Positions 9,434 to 17,816 of a DNA stretch of 64,000 nucleotides are shown here, one piece after another. Numbering within the stretch: position 1 is the first letter of the stretch; every line of letters starts with the position of its first letter. This stretch comes from Candidatus Methanomethylophilus alvi Mx1201 (GTDB taxonomy: Archaea > Thermoplasmatota > Thermoplasmata > Methanomassiliicoccales > Methanomethylophilaceae): assembly GCF_000300255.2 (NCBI RefSeq), contig NC_020913.1, positions 1,424,692 to 1,488,691 on the forward strand, written 5' to 3'. The notes under the pieces are model-generated. The model saw only the letters and a list, made by a program, of their open reading frames with translations, was not told the DNA's origin and did no database searches. Position numbers and translations under genes: made by a program.

Positions 9434-9835
9434 TTAAAGCCCGGACCTGTCCTTCCTCCTGTGGAACAGTTCGTCCTCCGGACAGTATTCGTAGTCGCCC
9501 TCCTCCCATTCGTCCTCGTCCAGCGGGAATACTGCGGGACGGCCTCCGCCTATGCGTTTCATGTAGACGGCGTCCTCGTGGAGTTCCGCTATGCAGTCGG
9601 TAAAGATTTCATCCTCCCCGGCCTCTACGATCTTCCGCAGACCGGAGTTGATGGTCCGCACGAAATCCTCCGGGGTCTTGTTGTGGCCTATCGTCCATCT
9701 GAGCATCAGATTCCCGCGGGGGTCTATGTGGATCATCGTGAAGATGCTGGCCTCATCCTTGGTGAGACCCAGTCTCTCGAATCTCTCGCGGTCGTGCCTC
9801 TCTATCTCTTCGATCGTGTTCATATGGAGGCTCAT
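9434..9835 (-). CDS. Element hypothetical protein
   Basis: 133 residues; start ATG 9835 with a clear ribosome-binding site (aaaggaggtga) and an ATGA overlap with the stop of the upstream reading frame. N-terminus MSLHMNTIEEIERHDRERFERLGL; a central beta-rich part (ASIFTMIHIDPRGNLMLRWTIGH) and an acidic C-terminus (DEDEWEEGDYEYCPEDELF). No signal peptide or membrane helix, no family recognised. It sits between the metalloprotease-like frame and the winged-helix gene of the integrated element. Confidence 0.55.
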   Translation of the reverse strand: MSLHMNTIEEIERHDRERFERLGLTKDEASIFTMIHIDPRGNLMLRWTIGHNKTPEDFVRTINSGLRKIVEAGEDEIFTDCIAELHEDAVYMKRIGGGRPAVFPLDEDEWEEGDYEYCPEDELFHRRKDRSGL

Positions 9836-10042
9836 TTTCTTTCACCTCCTTTGGAATCCTTTTTCGGCATTATTCTATTTTTCGTGTCGATCGCCTTCGC
9901 ACTGCCGTCCAGGGAGAGCTCTTTGATGTTGGTATCGTCGAACCTGTCGAAGGTGTCTTTCTGATACGACCCTTTCCTGACGGTCTCCGGGCTCCTTAGG
10001 AGTTCGTGGTCCTGTTCCTTCAGATCGTACGGTTCCCTATAT
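9832..10042 (-). pseudogene. Out-of-frame C-terminal part of the HExxH protein
   Basis: Open frame reading TYREPYDLKEQDHELLRSPE and on to a lysine-rich end, stop overlapping the start of the next gene by ATGA. It has no plausible start codon of its own. It joins naturally to the HExxH frame upstream if one base is added at ctgggaca near 10042 (the upstream frame reads ..NGYHVYLG, this frame continues TYREPYD). The adjoining frame stops soon after at 10020. I read this as a frameshift in a gene that ran from about 10457 to 9832. Confidence 0.5.
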
Positions 10043-11030
10043 GTCCCAGATACACATGGTATCCGTTCTGATCGATATTGAGCCTATCAACGCGGGAGAG
10101 GGATTCCGCCCCCACCAACGCCTCGTTCAGCGCCTCCAGGTCTTTGTTTGTAGTAGACTCTTTGACGATCTCCTTCTCCTTCTTAGGGCGCTTGGGATCG
10201 ATGCACTGGAGGATGTGGACGGTCTCATGGATGAGGGTCTCCTTGTTCCTCAGCTCCTGCGGAAGCACCTTGACAATGAACCTCCCGTCTTCGTCGATCT
10301 CGGTTCTGGCTATCTCGTCCTTCGGCAAATGGTTCACGACGACGAGATCTATCCCGCCTGCCTTCTCCATCAGTCCGACCTCCCTCTTGGACTCCTTGTC
10401 CTTGACGGCCTGCAGATAAAGCCTGGCACATCGGCAGTATCCGCCTCGGTCGTCCATCGGGTCCTTGGAACACGGGGTCGTCTTCACATTACGGAGATTA
10501 TCCTCCACCTCTGCCATGTCGAACGTCTTGCAGAGCTCCGAATACATCTCGTTGACCCTCTCTTCCGTGGCTATGAGTGCACCTTTGAGCAGGAAGGCCG
10601 TCAGTCCGTGGTCAATGGCCGACCAATAGGTGGACATGACGCAGAAATCCGTATACATACCGCATAGAAGGACGCTGTCGCATCCCGCCTCCTTGACGAC
10701 GTCCTCCAGACACGTATTCCTGAAGGAGTTCATGTGGTATTTGTGGACGTATATGTCGTCGGGACGGGCATCGATCCCCTCGAATATGGCATCCCCTTCC
10801 GCAGTGTTCCTGTCCATGTAATGGGTTACCCCGTCATACAGGACGAATACCACCGGGCGTCCAGCCTCATGGAACATCCTTACGGCCTCTGCGATGACCG
10901 GCACATGGGCCTCTTTCCCCCGGATCGCCTGCTCCGAAGCCCCGACAAGGAACTTGTTCTGGGCATCTACGACGACCAAGGCCACCCTCCTATCCTTCTT
11001 CTCGGGTACCGTCGGCATATGAACGGACAT
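10020..11030 (-). CDS. Isochorismatase-family hydrolase with in-frame HExxH C-terminal domain
   Basis: 336 residues. Residues 1-190 are a cysteine hydrolase of the isochorismatase/nicotinamidase fold: VVVDAQN with the catalytic Asp, a KYHMNSF lysine motif, and GMYTDFCVMST with the nucleophilic Cys. The substrate is not predictable. From about residue 192 (MDDRGGYCRC) the frame continues into about 145 unrelated residues containing HETVH, an HExxH zinc-protease motif, then lysine-rich helix. The start at 11030 lies about 25 bases after a TATA-like tttaagtatt, so the message is probably leaderless. The junction coincides with the edge of the integrated element, so fusion by insertion is as likely as a true two-domain protein. 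The stop at 10020 appears premature (see 9832-10042). Confidence 0.6.
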   Translation of the reverse strand: MSVHMPTVPEKKDRRVALVVVDAQNKFLVGASEQAIRGKEAHVPVIAEAVRMFHEAGRPVVFVLYDGVTHYMDRNTAEGDAIFEGIDARPDDIYVHKYHMNSFRNTCLEDVVKEAGCDSVLLCGMYTDFCVMSTYWSAIDHGLTAFLLKGALIATEERVNEMYSELCKTFDMAEVEDNLRNVKTTPCSKDPMDDRGGYCRCARLYLQAVKDKESKREVGLMEKAGGIDLVVVNHLPKDEIARTEIDEDGRFIVKVLPQELRNKETLIHETVHILQCIDPKRPKKEKEIVKESTTNKDLEALNEALVGAESLSRVDRLNIDQNGYHVYLGHIGNRTI

Positions 11031-11086
11031 GCCCTGTATAATCCCGTCCGAATACTTAAACCGACATCGGGACGGAGACTGACACA

Positions 11087-11752
11087 TCATCCTCCGAAGT
11101 ATGCGGCGAAAAGAGTGAGAAGCAGACTGGCCGCGGTGGTCATCAGACCTGTGAGCGCCTTCATGGACCTCTTCCTGTAGGGGGACATCCTGTAGCCTAT
11201 GAAGAAAAGTGCCAGACTCGATATTGCCGAGGAACTGAAGAACGCCGTCGTATCGTCCCCGATGAGCAGGAGACAGACCACCGCGGGTATGGCCGTCATG
11301 AACGTTATTATGGCGGCGGACACCGCGTTGAAGAGATACTTGTTCTTCTCCTTCCTGTATCCTCCGAAGTTTCCTATCTCGCTGCCCATGACGAGATCCA
11401 CGGCCTTCTCGCGGGTGGATCCGTCCATGAGGTCGAAGATGGTCCCGTCGAGCTCCCTGTCGACCTCCTCCCTCATGGAGGACCTGTCCTCCGAGACGTA
11501 CATCTTCCCCAGGGTTATGACCTGCCGATGGAGGGACATCATGTCCATCCTGTAGAAGATGTACATGTCTATGGAACCCCACACGAAATCCATGCCGATT
11601 ATGGCCAGTATGAGGGCCGTACGGTCGCTGTAATGGAATATACCCAGCTGGGCGGCGGTGATGAAAGTGAGGGACATCACGAAGCCATACATGGATTCCT
11701 GGATCATCAGTTCGGGGTCGATCTTGTCCAGGAAATTCCTTATGGCCTTCAT
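11087..11752 (-). CDS. Predicted polytopic membrane protein
   Basis: 221 residues with about five hydrophobic segments: two near the N-terminus (GFVMSLTFITAAQLGIF; ALILAIIGMDFVWGSIDM) and three at the C-terminus, split by a charged cytoplasmic stretch of about 70 residues (SSMREEVDRELDGTIFDLMDG). No confident family; the N-terminal ESMYG followed by membrane helices and a charged linker is loosely like CCC1/VIT-type proteins, but the family's metal-site pattern is not seen. It follows the MarR regulator by 9 bases on the same strand, so it is probably the regulator's target in an autoregulated pair. Confidence 0.55.
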   Translation of the reverse strand: MKAIRNFLDKIDPELMIQESMYGFVMSLTFITAAQLGIFHYSDRTALILAIIGMDFVWGSIDMYIFYRMDMMSLHRQVITLGKMYVSEDRSSMREEVDRELDGTIFDLMDGSTREKAVDLVMGSEIGNFGGYRKEKNKYLFNAVSAAIITFMTAIPAVVCLLLIGDDTTAFFSSSAISSLALFFIGYRMSPYRKRSMKALTGLMTTAASLLLTLFAAYFGG

Positions 11753-11761
11753 CGTACACCC

Positions 11762-12277
11762 TCAGCTGTCCGGCCCGCTCCCTTGTTCCAGACGATCCGA
11801 CATCATGCCTTTGATGAAGTCGATGTTGTTCGCTACGCTTCCGTCCGCATCGAGATTCGTGCACATGGTCTCCATGGTGTTCAGTACGTTGCACATCACG
11901 TCGTCCGGGAAATCGGCGCACATCACATCTATGTTCTGGTCGAGGAACCGGTTCATGGTATCGGCGACCTCCATCCCTTTAGGTGTGAGGGCGACCTTGT
12001 ACGATCTGCCGACCCCGCGTTTGTCTTTGCGCACCAGGCCGTTCTCGATAAGTACTGCGATGGCCCTCGCGGTGTTGGCCTTGTCGAGAAGAAGGGTCTC
12101 GCAAAGCTCCTTCTGGGTCATCGGTCCGCCCCACAAGGCCATGATGTATCTGACCTCGCGGCGCTTCACACCGAACTTTCCCATGAATTCCACCGCCTTC
12201 TCCACAGCATCGCTTGCGAGCACCCTCACAAGGAAAGGGAGTTCCATCTTTACACGCATCCTGATGTCGTCGTCCAT
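11762..12277 (-). CDS. MarR-family transcriptional regulator
   Basis: 171 residues. The winged-helix is clear: VRYIMALWGGPMTQKELCET (first helices), LLLDKANTARAIAVLIENGLV (recognition helix) and RKDKRGVGRSYKVALTPKG (wing). The flanking helices form the MarR dimer interface. It is first in a two-gene unit with the membrane protein. Immediately upstream are a palindrome tgactagtca and a spaced gttgact/agtcaac pair, the likely operator for autoregulation. Ligand unknown. Confidence 0.8.
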   Translation of the reverse strand: MDDDIRMRVKMELPFLVRVLASDAVEKAVEFMGKFGVKRREVRYIMALWGGPMTQKELCETLLLDKANTARAIAVLIENGLVRKDKRGVGRSYKVALTPKGMEVADTMNRFLDQNIDVMCADFPDDVMCNVLNTMETMCTNLDADGSVANNIDFIKGMMSDRLEQGSGPDS

Positions 12278-12296
12278 ACGATTATCCCCCGATAAT

Positions 12297-12357
12297 GTTG
12301 ACTTACACTGTCTTGACGGAATGCCTTACAGGATATAATGGTGTATGACTAGTCAAC
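12297..12357. promoter_or_regulatory. Candidate MarR operator
   Basis: Perfect 10-bp palindrome tgactagtca at 12346-12355. The sequence gttgact at 12297-12303 is the reverse complement of agtcaac at 12351-12357. Between them lies a TATA-like ggatataatgg. The spacing and closeness to the MarR start suit binding by a dimeric regulator. Confidence 0.4.
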
Positions 12358-12459
12358 GGTATTCGTGTACAGAAATATACATCTAAAATGATCTGGATTG
12401 ATAAAATGGATGATATCGGTCCGGAGCCGGCCGCAAAGGCGGAGCCCCGGGACCGACCG

Positions 12460-13077
12460 TCATTTCTTCTTCTCGCGGGGGATCTTGGTTATGATCGCCT
12501 TGTAGATCTCCTCATACTTGGAAAGGTCGTCATCCATTCCGGCGGCGCGGGCCTCCTCCCATGCCTCCTCGGATACGGCCTCGTAGTCCACTTTGTATCT
12601 GAGCCTTCCGAGTATCTGCTTGAAGTAGACGAACAAGGTCTCCTTGGTCCCATATCCGAACGGGTGCAGCCTGTCGATCTCCCTGGTGTAGTAGGAGATG
12701 CGCTCGGCGACGTCCTCCTGTTCCAGACCGTGGAAGTAGTCCTCGTTCTCCAGCCTCAGGAAAACCATCTGCGCCTCGTCTGCGATCCCGTCCGCCTTGA
12801 CGAAACGGGGGTCGGATATGTCCACCGTCCTGACCTGTCCCGCCCAATCGAAGACGTTCTCGAAGAGGAACCTGTGGAACGCCTGGAAATGACCCAGTTT
12901 GTAATTTCCTCCCAGCCCTCCGATCTCGGCGAGCTCGGCCTGTTTTTTAGCCAACTCCTCCGATACGACGGTTTTGAGAGAGTCCATGTCCTTGGCACCG
13001 GACCTGTTGACCGGAACGGACGTCCCCGGATAGCAGTACTTCCCGGCATCGATGTATGTGTAGTCGAGTCTAGCCAT
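12460..13077 (-). CDS. Fic/DOC-family protein with degenerate active site
   Basis: 205 residues, Fic-fold layout: N-terminal Y-region, then GNYKLGHFQAFHRFLFENVFDWAGQVRTVDI (typical of Fic proteins before the active site). The catalytic loop should read HPFx[DE]GNGRxxR, but here it is LHPFGYGTKETLFVYF: His-Pro-Phe is kept while the acidic residue, Asn and the arginines are replaced. AMP transfer is therefore doubtful. ATG 13077 follows ggtga at proper spacing; a GTG at 13092 is possible. No obvious antitoxin (small protein with inhibitory S/TxxxE/N motif) neighbours it. Hairpin-forming sequence lies just after the stop (12418-12456). Confidence 0.8.
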   Translation of the reverse strand: MARLDYTYIDAGKYCYPGTSVPVNRSGAKDMDSLKTVVSEELAKKQAELAEIGGLGGNYKLGHFQAFHRFLFENVFDWAGQVRTVDISDPRFVKADGIADEAQMVFLRLENEDYFHGLEQEDVAERISYYTREIDRLHPFGYGTKETLFVYFKQILGRLRYKVDYEAVSEEAWEEARAAGMDDDLSKYEEIYKAIITKIPREKKK

Positions 13078-13249
13078 GTACTCACCTTCCACTGGTTAAC
13101 GGAGATTAAGTATATGCAGACTGCGCATCCGATGTGGAATGACCCGGTAACGTGCAGGTAACTGTGTTTCATGTTAGTTTCTTTTTGATACTTATATTCG
13201 AAAGAGATAGTAGTATCTCGAAGGGGACGATTCCCCGGGAGAACGAGAA

Positions 13250-14041
13250 ATGAACAGTGAGAAGAAGAAGTTGGAATACGGAGAGGTTACGAAGATCGCA
13301 TGCGGAGACATGAACATCCGCGTATACGACACCAAGGACGCCATCGATGACAGAGTCATCATACTGGACAAGGACGGCAGAGGCGTGGTCGTGGAACTCC
13401 CTGCCTTCCGCAGGAACATCGAAGAGCTGGCACATTACCTGGAAGATGAGAACGTGACGATAGAGGGGAAGCTCGTCTCCTACCATGCCGCAGGAAGTTC
13501 CTTCCTTCCGGATGTGAAGAACTATCTGACCGAAAGCGCCGCGAAGTACAACTCGACCGGAGGCGGAGCCGCACTCATAGGAAACTTCGCTAAGGCATTC
13601 GGTCCCGAATTCGACTCTTCGGCCGTAGGGTCGGGAGAGGACCTGCAGGGTGGAGAATTCGAGATCGCCGGGATCGGACTCACGATAATTCCCAACGGGG
13701 ATGCGTTCGAAATAACCATACCCGATGAGAAGGCGGTATACATGCACATGCTGGGACACGACTGCCACTCCATAATTGCAGGACCTGCGCATGCGGATGC
13801 CGTCATAGCCGGATTGCAGAAGTATCTGGACGACGGATTCGAATTGTTCCTGTCCGCGCACTACGGCCCGGAGGACAGGTCCGACGTACAGATGAAGATC
13901 TCCTATATCGAAGGCCTCAAGGACATCGCGGCAAGATGCTCGTCCGCCGAGGAATTCTCCGATGCGGTCAAGGAAAGATATCCCGGATACTCCGGGGAGA
14001 ACTATCTGAGGATGACCGCCGGCATGTTCTTCCCTCAGTGA
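13250..14041 (+). CDS. MBL-fold-like protein
   Basis: 263 residues, soluble. The second half (YMHMLGHDCHSIIAGPAHAD, then LFLSAHYGPEDRSDVQMK and YPGYSGENYLRMTAGMFF) resembles a group of metallo-beta-lactamase-fold proteins in anaerobes. The classic HxHxDH motif is absent from the N-terminal half, so metal binding would have to rely on the remaining histidines and aspartates, or be lost. TATA-like acttatatt lies about 60 bases upstream. A GC-rich hairpin follows, then an HxlR regulator. Function unknown. Confidence 0.5.
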   Translation: MNSEKKKLEYGEVTKIACGDMNIRVYDTKDAIDDRVIILDKDGRGVVVELPAFRRNIEELAHYLEDENVTIEGKLVSYHAAGSSFLPDVKNYLTESAAKYNSTGGGAALIGNFAKAFGPEFDSSAVGSGEDLQGGEFEIAGIGLTIIPNGDAFEITIPDEKAVYMHMLGHDCHSIIAGPAHADAVIAGLQKYLDDGFELFLSAHYGPEDRSDVQMKISYIEGLKDIAARCSSAEEFSDAVKERYPGYSGENYLRMTAGMFFPQ

Positions 14042-14070
14042 GGGAGGAGGGCGGGGGGTCCCGCCCTCCC
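14042..14070 (+). terminator. GC-rich hairpin terminator
   Basis: gggagg(a)gggcggg pairs with cccgccctccc across a short loop, directly after the stop of the MBL-fold gene; followed by gattaatat. Confidence 0.55.
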
Positions 14071-14100
14071 GATTAATATCAGATAAACCATGTGGTGGAT

Positions 14101-14445
14101 ATGAGAGAACTGCCTGCATGCCCCGTGGAGACCACACTTCTTCTCATCGGGGATAAATGGAAGGTACTGATCCTCCGCGACCTTATGGATGGGACCAGGA
14201 GGTTCGGGGAACTGAGGAGGTCGGTTGGAGGGATATCGCAGAAGGTCCTGACGGAAAAGCTGCGCGAGCTGGAAGCGGACGGCATCCTTACAAGGACGGC
14301 CTACGCAGAGATACCTCCGCGGGTGGAATACGCCCTCACGGAATTGGGCAGCAGCCTCCGTCCGGTACTGGACTCCCTTGCGGAATGGGGTTCCGGATAC
14401 AAGGCACACGTGGCCGAAAGGACCGATAATCCATCCAACAGTTAA
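14101..14445 (+). CDS. HxlR-family transcriptional regulator
   Basis: 114 residues. HxlR winged-helix signature: N-terminal CPVETTLLLIGDKWKVLILRDL with the family cysteine, then FGELRRSVGGISQKVLTEKLRELEADGIL, then the wing (PPRVEYALTELG). These dimeric regulators often sense redox or electrophiles through the N-terminal cysteine. ATG 14101 follows ggtgg; GTG 14092 is an alternative. The target is not obvious, but the neighbouring membrane protein gene starts 235 bases downstream on the same strand. Confidence 0.85.
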   Translation: MRELPACPVETTLLLIGDKWKVLILRDLMDGTRRFGELRRSVGGISQKVLTEKLRELEADGILTRTAYAEIPPRVEYALTELGSSLRPVLDSLAEWGSGYKAHVAERTDNPSNS

Positions 14446-14599
14446 ATCCCATCGAGTTGAAGAGGCCGGGAATTAAGACAAATATTATTTAAAATAAACG
14501 GCCAACGGGTACTGTTAGTCGCTTAATCCCCCCAACATTTTCGAGTCTAACTACATTATGATTATAAAGTAAGGTCTATTTTTTCTCATTGGACATATA

Positions 14600-14672
14600 C
14601 TTTATATACTCATGGATTAGATAATTCATCCAACTCGTTTCCAAACCATTTACAAACAGTTTATTGGAGGAA
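14600..14672 (+). promoter_or_regulatory. TATA box and ribosome-binding site of the SatP-like gene
   Basis: tttatatact (14601-14610) lies in an AT-rich stretch; ggaggaag at 14666-14673 precedes the ATG by 7 bases. This gene therefore has a leader of about 45 bases, unlike the mostly leaderless neighbours. Confidence 0.5.
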
Positions 14673-14680
14673 GAAGTAAG

Positions 14681-15178
14681 ATGTCAGAAACTGACTACAA
14701 GATTGACCCTACCGCCTTCGGGCTGTTCCTGGTCGCCATCGTCTCTCTGCCGCTGGCGATCATGCAGCTGAAAGACGAAGGGGTTCCGACAAGGGAGTTC
14801 TTCACCCTGATGGGTATACTGATCCTTGTCGTATCGTACATAGCATACAGAAACGGAAGTAATTTCGGATTCATCGTATTCGGACTCGTCGGAGCCGCGG
14901 TGACCCTCACCGGACTCGGAATGGGCGAGTGGGAATGCATAACGTTCGGAATAGTCTTCCTCATGGCACTCATATGGTCCGCATTGATCAAGACCCCCGA
15001 GACCCTTACATTCATCTGTCTCACGACCGCCTTGATCTTCCTTACCGTCGGACTTTCCACCGTCATAGGAGGAGACTACTGGCACTGGATCATCGGAATC
15101 GTTTCTCTGGCGAACTTCTTGTTGAACATCTATCTGGCCTACGCCCTTGCGCTGGACGGAAAGATCCCAGTTGTCTGA
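14681..15178 (+). CDS. SatP/AceTr (GPR1/FUN34/YaaH)-like membrane protein
   Basis: 165 residues with six predicted membrane helices, the count of the acetate/succinate transporter family. The N-terminus DPTAFGLFLVAIVSLPLAIMQL matches the family's NPxxLGL opening loosely. There are no long loops. If correct it would pass acetate or another small carboxylate. It has the strongest ribosome-binding site in the area and a separate promoter, suggesting high expression. Alternative: an unrelated six-helix protein. Confidence 0.55.
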   Translation: MSETDYKIDPTAFGLFLVAIVSLPLAIMQLKDEGVPTREFFTLMGILILVVSYIAYRNGSNFGFIVFGLVGAAVTLTGLGMGEWECITFGIVFLMALIWSALIKTPETLTFICLTTALIFLTVGLSTVIGGDYWHWIIGIVSLANFLLNIYLAYALALDGKIPVV

Positions 15179-15340
15179 ACGCAAACCCATTATTCCGGCG
15201 GAGGATCATTATACTCCCGCCGGAAAACAATTCGATTTTTCACACGCTGGCTCATCATGCGTGAACCATATGGTCTTTTAAATCGGAACCGACGGTCGGT
15301 GCGATGCGGGCCGTCGCCATACCGGATGATACAAGGAAAA

Positions 15341-15358
15341 GGAGGGGTGGTCCCCTCC
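15341..15358 (-). terminator. Hairpin after the ABC-2 permease gene
   Basis: ggagggg-tggt-cccctcc, a 7-bp perfect stem placed 11 bases after the permease stop on the minus strand, followed by ccttttccttg. Confidence 0.5.
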
Positions 15359-15368
15359 CGAAAATGTT

Positions 15369-16163
15369 TCAGAAATCCCTCTTCCTGAACAGGAAGTATG
15401 AGACGAGCGCGCTGGCGACACCCCATATGATCATCACCGCTGCAGCCCTTGCCGCATGTGCGGTCTGCATCGGGTCCAGGACATAAAGGATATCGTTGGC
15501 CGCATATGTCAGGACGAACCACGGATCCTCGATGTGTGCCGCGATCATGATGACCGAAAGGACCATGTTAAGGAGGAGTGCCAGTGTGAAGAACGTCAGA
15601 ATAGACGACGTACTGGACTTCTTCATCACGGAACTGATCAGGAAACCGATCCCCGCACACCCGAACGTGTAGCATACCGACAGTCCCAGCGACACGAATA
15701 TCGCACCGTCGACATATCCGGGACCGATAAGACACAGGATGATGACGACCGCATAATAGATCAGGACGAATCCGACCGTGACGATCAGGGAAGCGAGGAA
15801 CTTTCCGAGGAATATGGACCACTTCCGTATCGGTTTGGTGAACAGGATGAGTGCGGTACGCTCCTCGAATTCCGACACAAGGGCCGTGGATGCGAACAAT
15901 GTTATGGCCACCAGGACCAGCAGGGACATGATCATGATGTACAGGTAGGACAGATTGTTGCTGTTGTCCCCTAGACCGTCCCCCCATATGGTCAGGGCGG
16001 CCGTGACTACGGCCAGGATCAATGCGGTGAGGGCTGCGAAGATGATCAGCTTCTTCCCGCGCGCATACTTGGTGATCTCGTTCTTCATGACGATGAAAGC
16101 CTGCCTGAAATCATCCAGGACGTCATAACCCGTCATTCCGGGACCTTTTGTACCGTATGCCAT
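15369..16163 (-). CDS. ABC-2 type transporter permease
   Basis: 264 residues, six membrane helices in the ABC-2 pattern: a cytoplasmic N-terminal helix (DDFRQAFIVMKNEITKYARGKKL), TM1, then the ERTALILFTKPIRKWSIFLGKF elbow typical of NatB/ABC-2 permeases, and four more helices. It partners the ATPase encoded just upstream. ATG 16163 follows gaggtga; the GTG at 16172 would overlap the ATPase stop. The exported substrate cannot be inferred; this class includes drug, lipid and Na+ exporters. Confidence 0.85.
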   Translation of the reverse strand: MAYGTKGPGMTGYDVLDDFRQAFIVMKNEITKYARGKKLIIFAALTALILAVVTAALTIWGDGLGDNSNNLSYLYIMIMSLLVLVAITLFASTALVSEFEERTALILFTKPIRKWSIFLGKFLASLIVTVGFVLIYYAVVIILCLIGPGYVDGAIFVSLGLSVCYTFGCAGIGFLISSVMKKSSTSSILTFFTLALLLNMVLSVIMIAAHIEDPWFVLTYAANDILYVLDPMQTAHAARAAAVMIIWGVASALVSYFLFRKRDF

Positions 16164-16168
16164 GGACC

Positions 16169-17113
16169 TCACCTCGACTCCTTGATGAGCTCGAGATACC
16201 TGTTCTCGAGTGCATTCTCGCTCTCGGAGATGCTGTAGACTCCGACATTCAACTGTGCCAGCTGTCTGAAAAGTTCGGCCTCCTCCTCTTTCTCCCCTGA
16301 GAACTTGACTATGACCTCGTTACCGGAACGGAAGGCGGACTTCACATTCCCGAGACCGGAGATGGCCGATATCACGGATTCATCGGGTACACCCACCGTC
16401 TTCACGACGAGAGTGCGTGCGTCGGAACCTCCGATGACCCTCTCTATATCGTCATGCAGCAGGAGTTTCCCATGGTTGATCATGGCGACCCTGTCGCAAA
16501 GGTCTGTGACCTCGTGCATCATGTGCGAGGACATGAGGATGGTGAGGTCGTTATTGTCGTTCCTGATATTCTTCAGGATCTCCCTCATCTCCGCCATCCC
16601 TCTGGGGTCGAGACCGGATGTCGGCTCGTCCAGGATTATGATGCGGGGATCGTTCATAAGGGAAAGACCGAGGGCGATCCTCTGCCTCATACCTTTGGAG
16701 AACGTTCCGAGCCTCTTGTCGGCCCACTCGGACATCTTAACCTTCTCCAGGATCGCATGCGTCTCGCTGGAGATGGATTCCTTGGACATCCCGTAGATCT
16801 CTCCGATGTACCTGAAGGTCTCGCGCGGAGTCAGATACAGATAGAATTCGGGAGTCTCCACCACGGTTCCGACGCCCATTAGCGCATTCTTGGTATCGGT
16901 CGTGACATCTGCACCGTTGAGATATGCGTGACCTGAGGTGGCATGGATCAGATTCGTAAGGATCTTGAGGGAAGTGCTCTTTCCGGCACCGTTGGGTCCC
17001 AAAAGTCCTGTGAAACTGTTCCTTTTTATCTGGAGGTTGAGGCCGTCCACTGCGATGAACTGACCGTACTCCTTCCTCAGGTCGACGAATTCTATAGGGT
17101 AGTCCGAACTCAT
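16169..17113 (-). CDS. ABC-2 type transporter ATP-binding protein
   Basis: 314 residues. Walker A GPNGAGKST, Q-loop region VGTVVETPEF, signature SKGMRQRIALGLS, Walker B IIILDEP, H-loop MSSHMM. A C-terminal domain of about 90 residues (VVKTVGVPDESVISAISG...) follows, as in CcmA/NatA-type ATPases. It drives export with the permease encoded 5 bases downstream. The 162-base AT-rich gap upstream holds promoters for this operon and for the divergent DUF2975 gene. Confidence 0.92.
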   Translation of the reverse strand: MSSDYPIEFVDLRKEYGQFIAVDGLNLQIKRNSFTGLLGPNGAGKSTSLKILTNLIHATSGHAYLNGADVTTDTKNALMGVGTVVETPEFYLYLTPRETFRYIGEIYGMSKESISSETHAILEKVKMSEWADKRLGTFSKGMRQRIALGLSLMNDPRIIILDEPTSGLDPRGMAEMREILKNIRNDNNDLTILMSSHMMHEVTDLCDRVAMINHGKLLLHDDIERVIGGSDARTLVVKTVGVPDESVISAISGLGNVKSAFRSGNEVIVKFSGEKEEEAELFRQLAQLNVGVYSISESENALENRYLELIKESR

Positions 17114-17275
17114 TCGAACCCCCCGTTATGACCACCGGCCGGCATGTTTGTTTTCATTTTATCCCCCTGTTGATTGCCTCAGCATCCCTCCCATACTGGA
17201 CACTGTATTTAATGATTTATCTATTTCATTAATTTTTTATCGTTAATCAATAAAATATAAACGTAATTCATTAAT

Positions 17276-17812
17276 ATGTCATCGACATCATCAAATTCTG
17301 GAGGAAATGTCGTGGAAAGCCCGGAACTATCTAAACTCAGGAAGATATGCGGCTACGGTCACATATTCCTGATATTGGTGACCATATTCTGCACACTGTT
17401 GCTGGCCTTGAGCATCGTGGCTTTCTGCATATTCCTTGTGATCGATGACCCGACTATCATGGACCAGGACCGTCATACGATGATAATCACCATGGGTACC
17501 GCAGTGATCGATTTTGCAGCGTTCACCACCATATCCTACCTCCTGGACCGCATGATCAAGACGATGAAGAACGGAGAATCCCCCTTCACGAACGACAACG
17601 CCCACATACTGGTGCACATGGCCACGATATCCGTCGTATCTGCAGTGGCATCCATAGTGGGACAGGTCGTCGGGATCATGGTCCTGAATCCGGAGAACTA
17701 CCCCGGAAGCATCCCTTTCGTACAGATCGGAGGGGCGATCGTACTGTATTCACTGGCACTCATATTCGGATACGGTGCGCAACTGCAGAAGGAATCGGAC
17801 GAGACCTTGTGA
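17276..17812 (+). CDS. DUF2975 membrane protein
   Basis: 178 residues, four membrane helices: about residues 28-52, 68-88, 110-132 and 148-168. A soluble MSSTSSNSGGNVVESPELSK leader comes first and the C-terminus is charged. The spacing and the PFTNDNAHIL segment between helices 2 and 3 fit DUF2975. In many genomes DUF2975 is encoded next to a YozG-like Cro/C1 regulator, exactly as here (gap 4 bases). A TATA-like aaaatataaacg sits about 15-25 bases upstream. Function unknown, possibly stress or antimicrobial response. Confidence 0.7.
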   Translation: MSSTSSNSGGNVVESPELSKLRKICGYGHIFLILVTIFCTLLLALSIVAFCIFLVIDDPTIMDQDRHTMIITMGTAVIDFAAFTTISYLLDRMIKTMKNGESPFTNDNAHILVHMATISVVSAVASIVGQVVGIMVLNPENYPGSIPFVQIGGAIVLYSLALIFGYGAQLQKESDETL

Positions 17813-17816
17813 TCCT

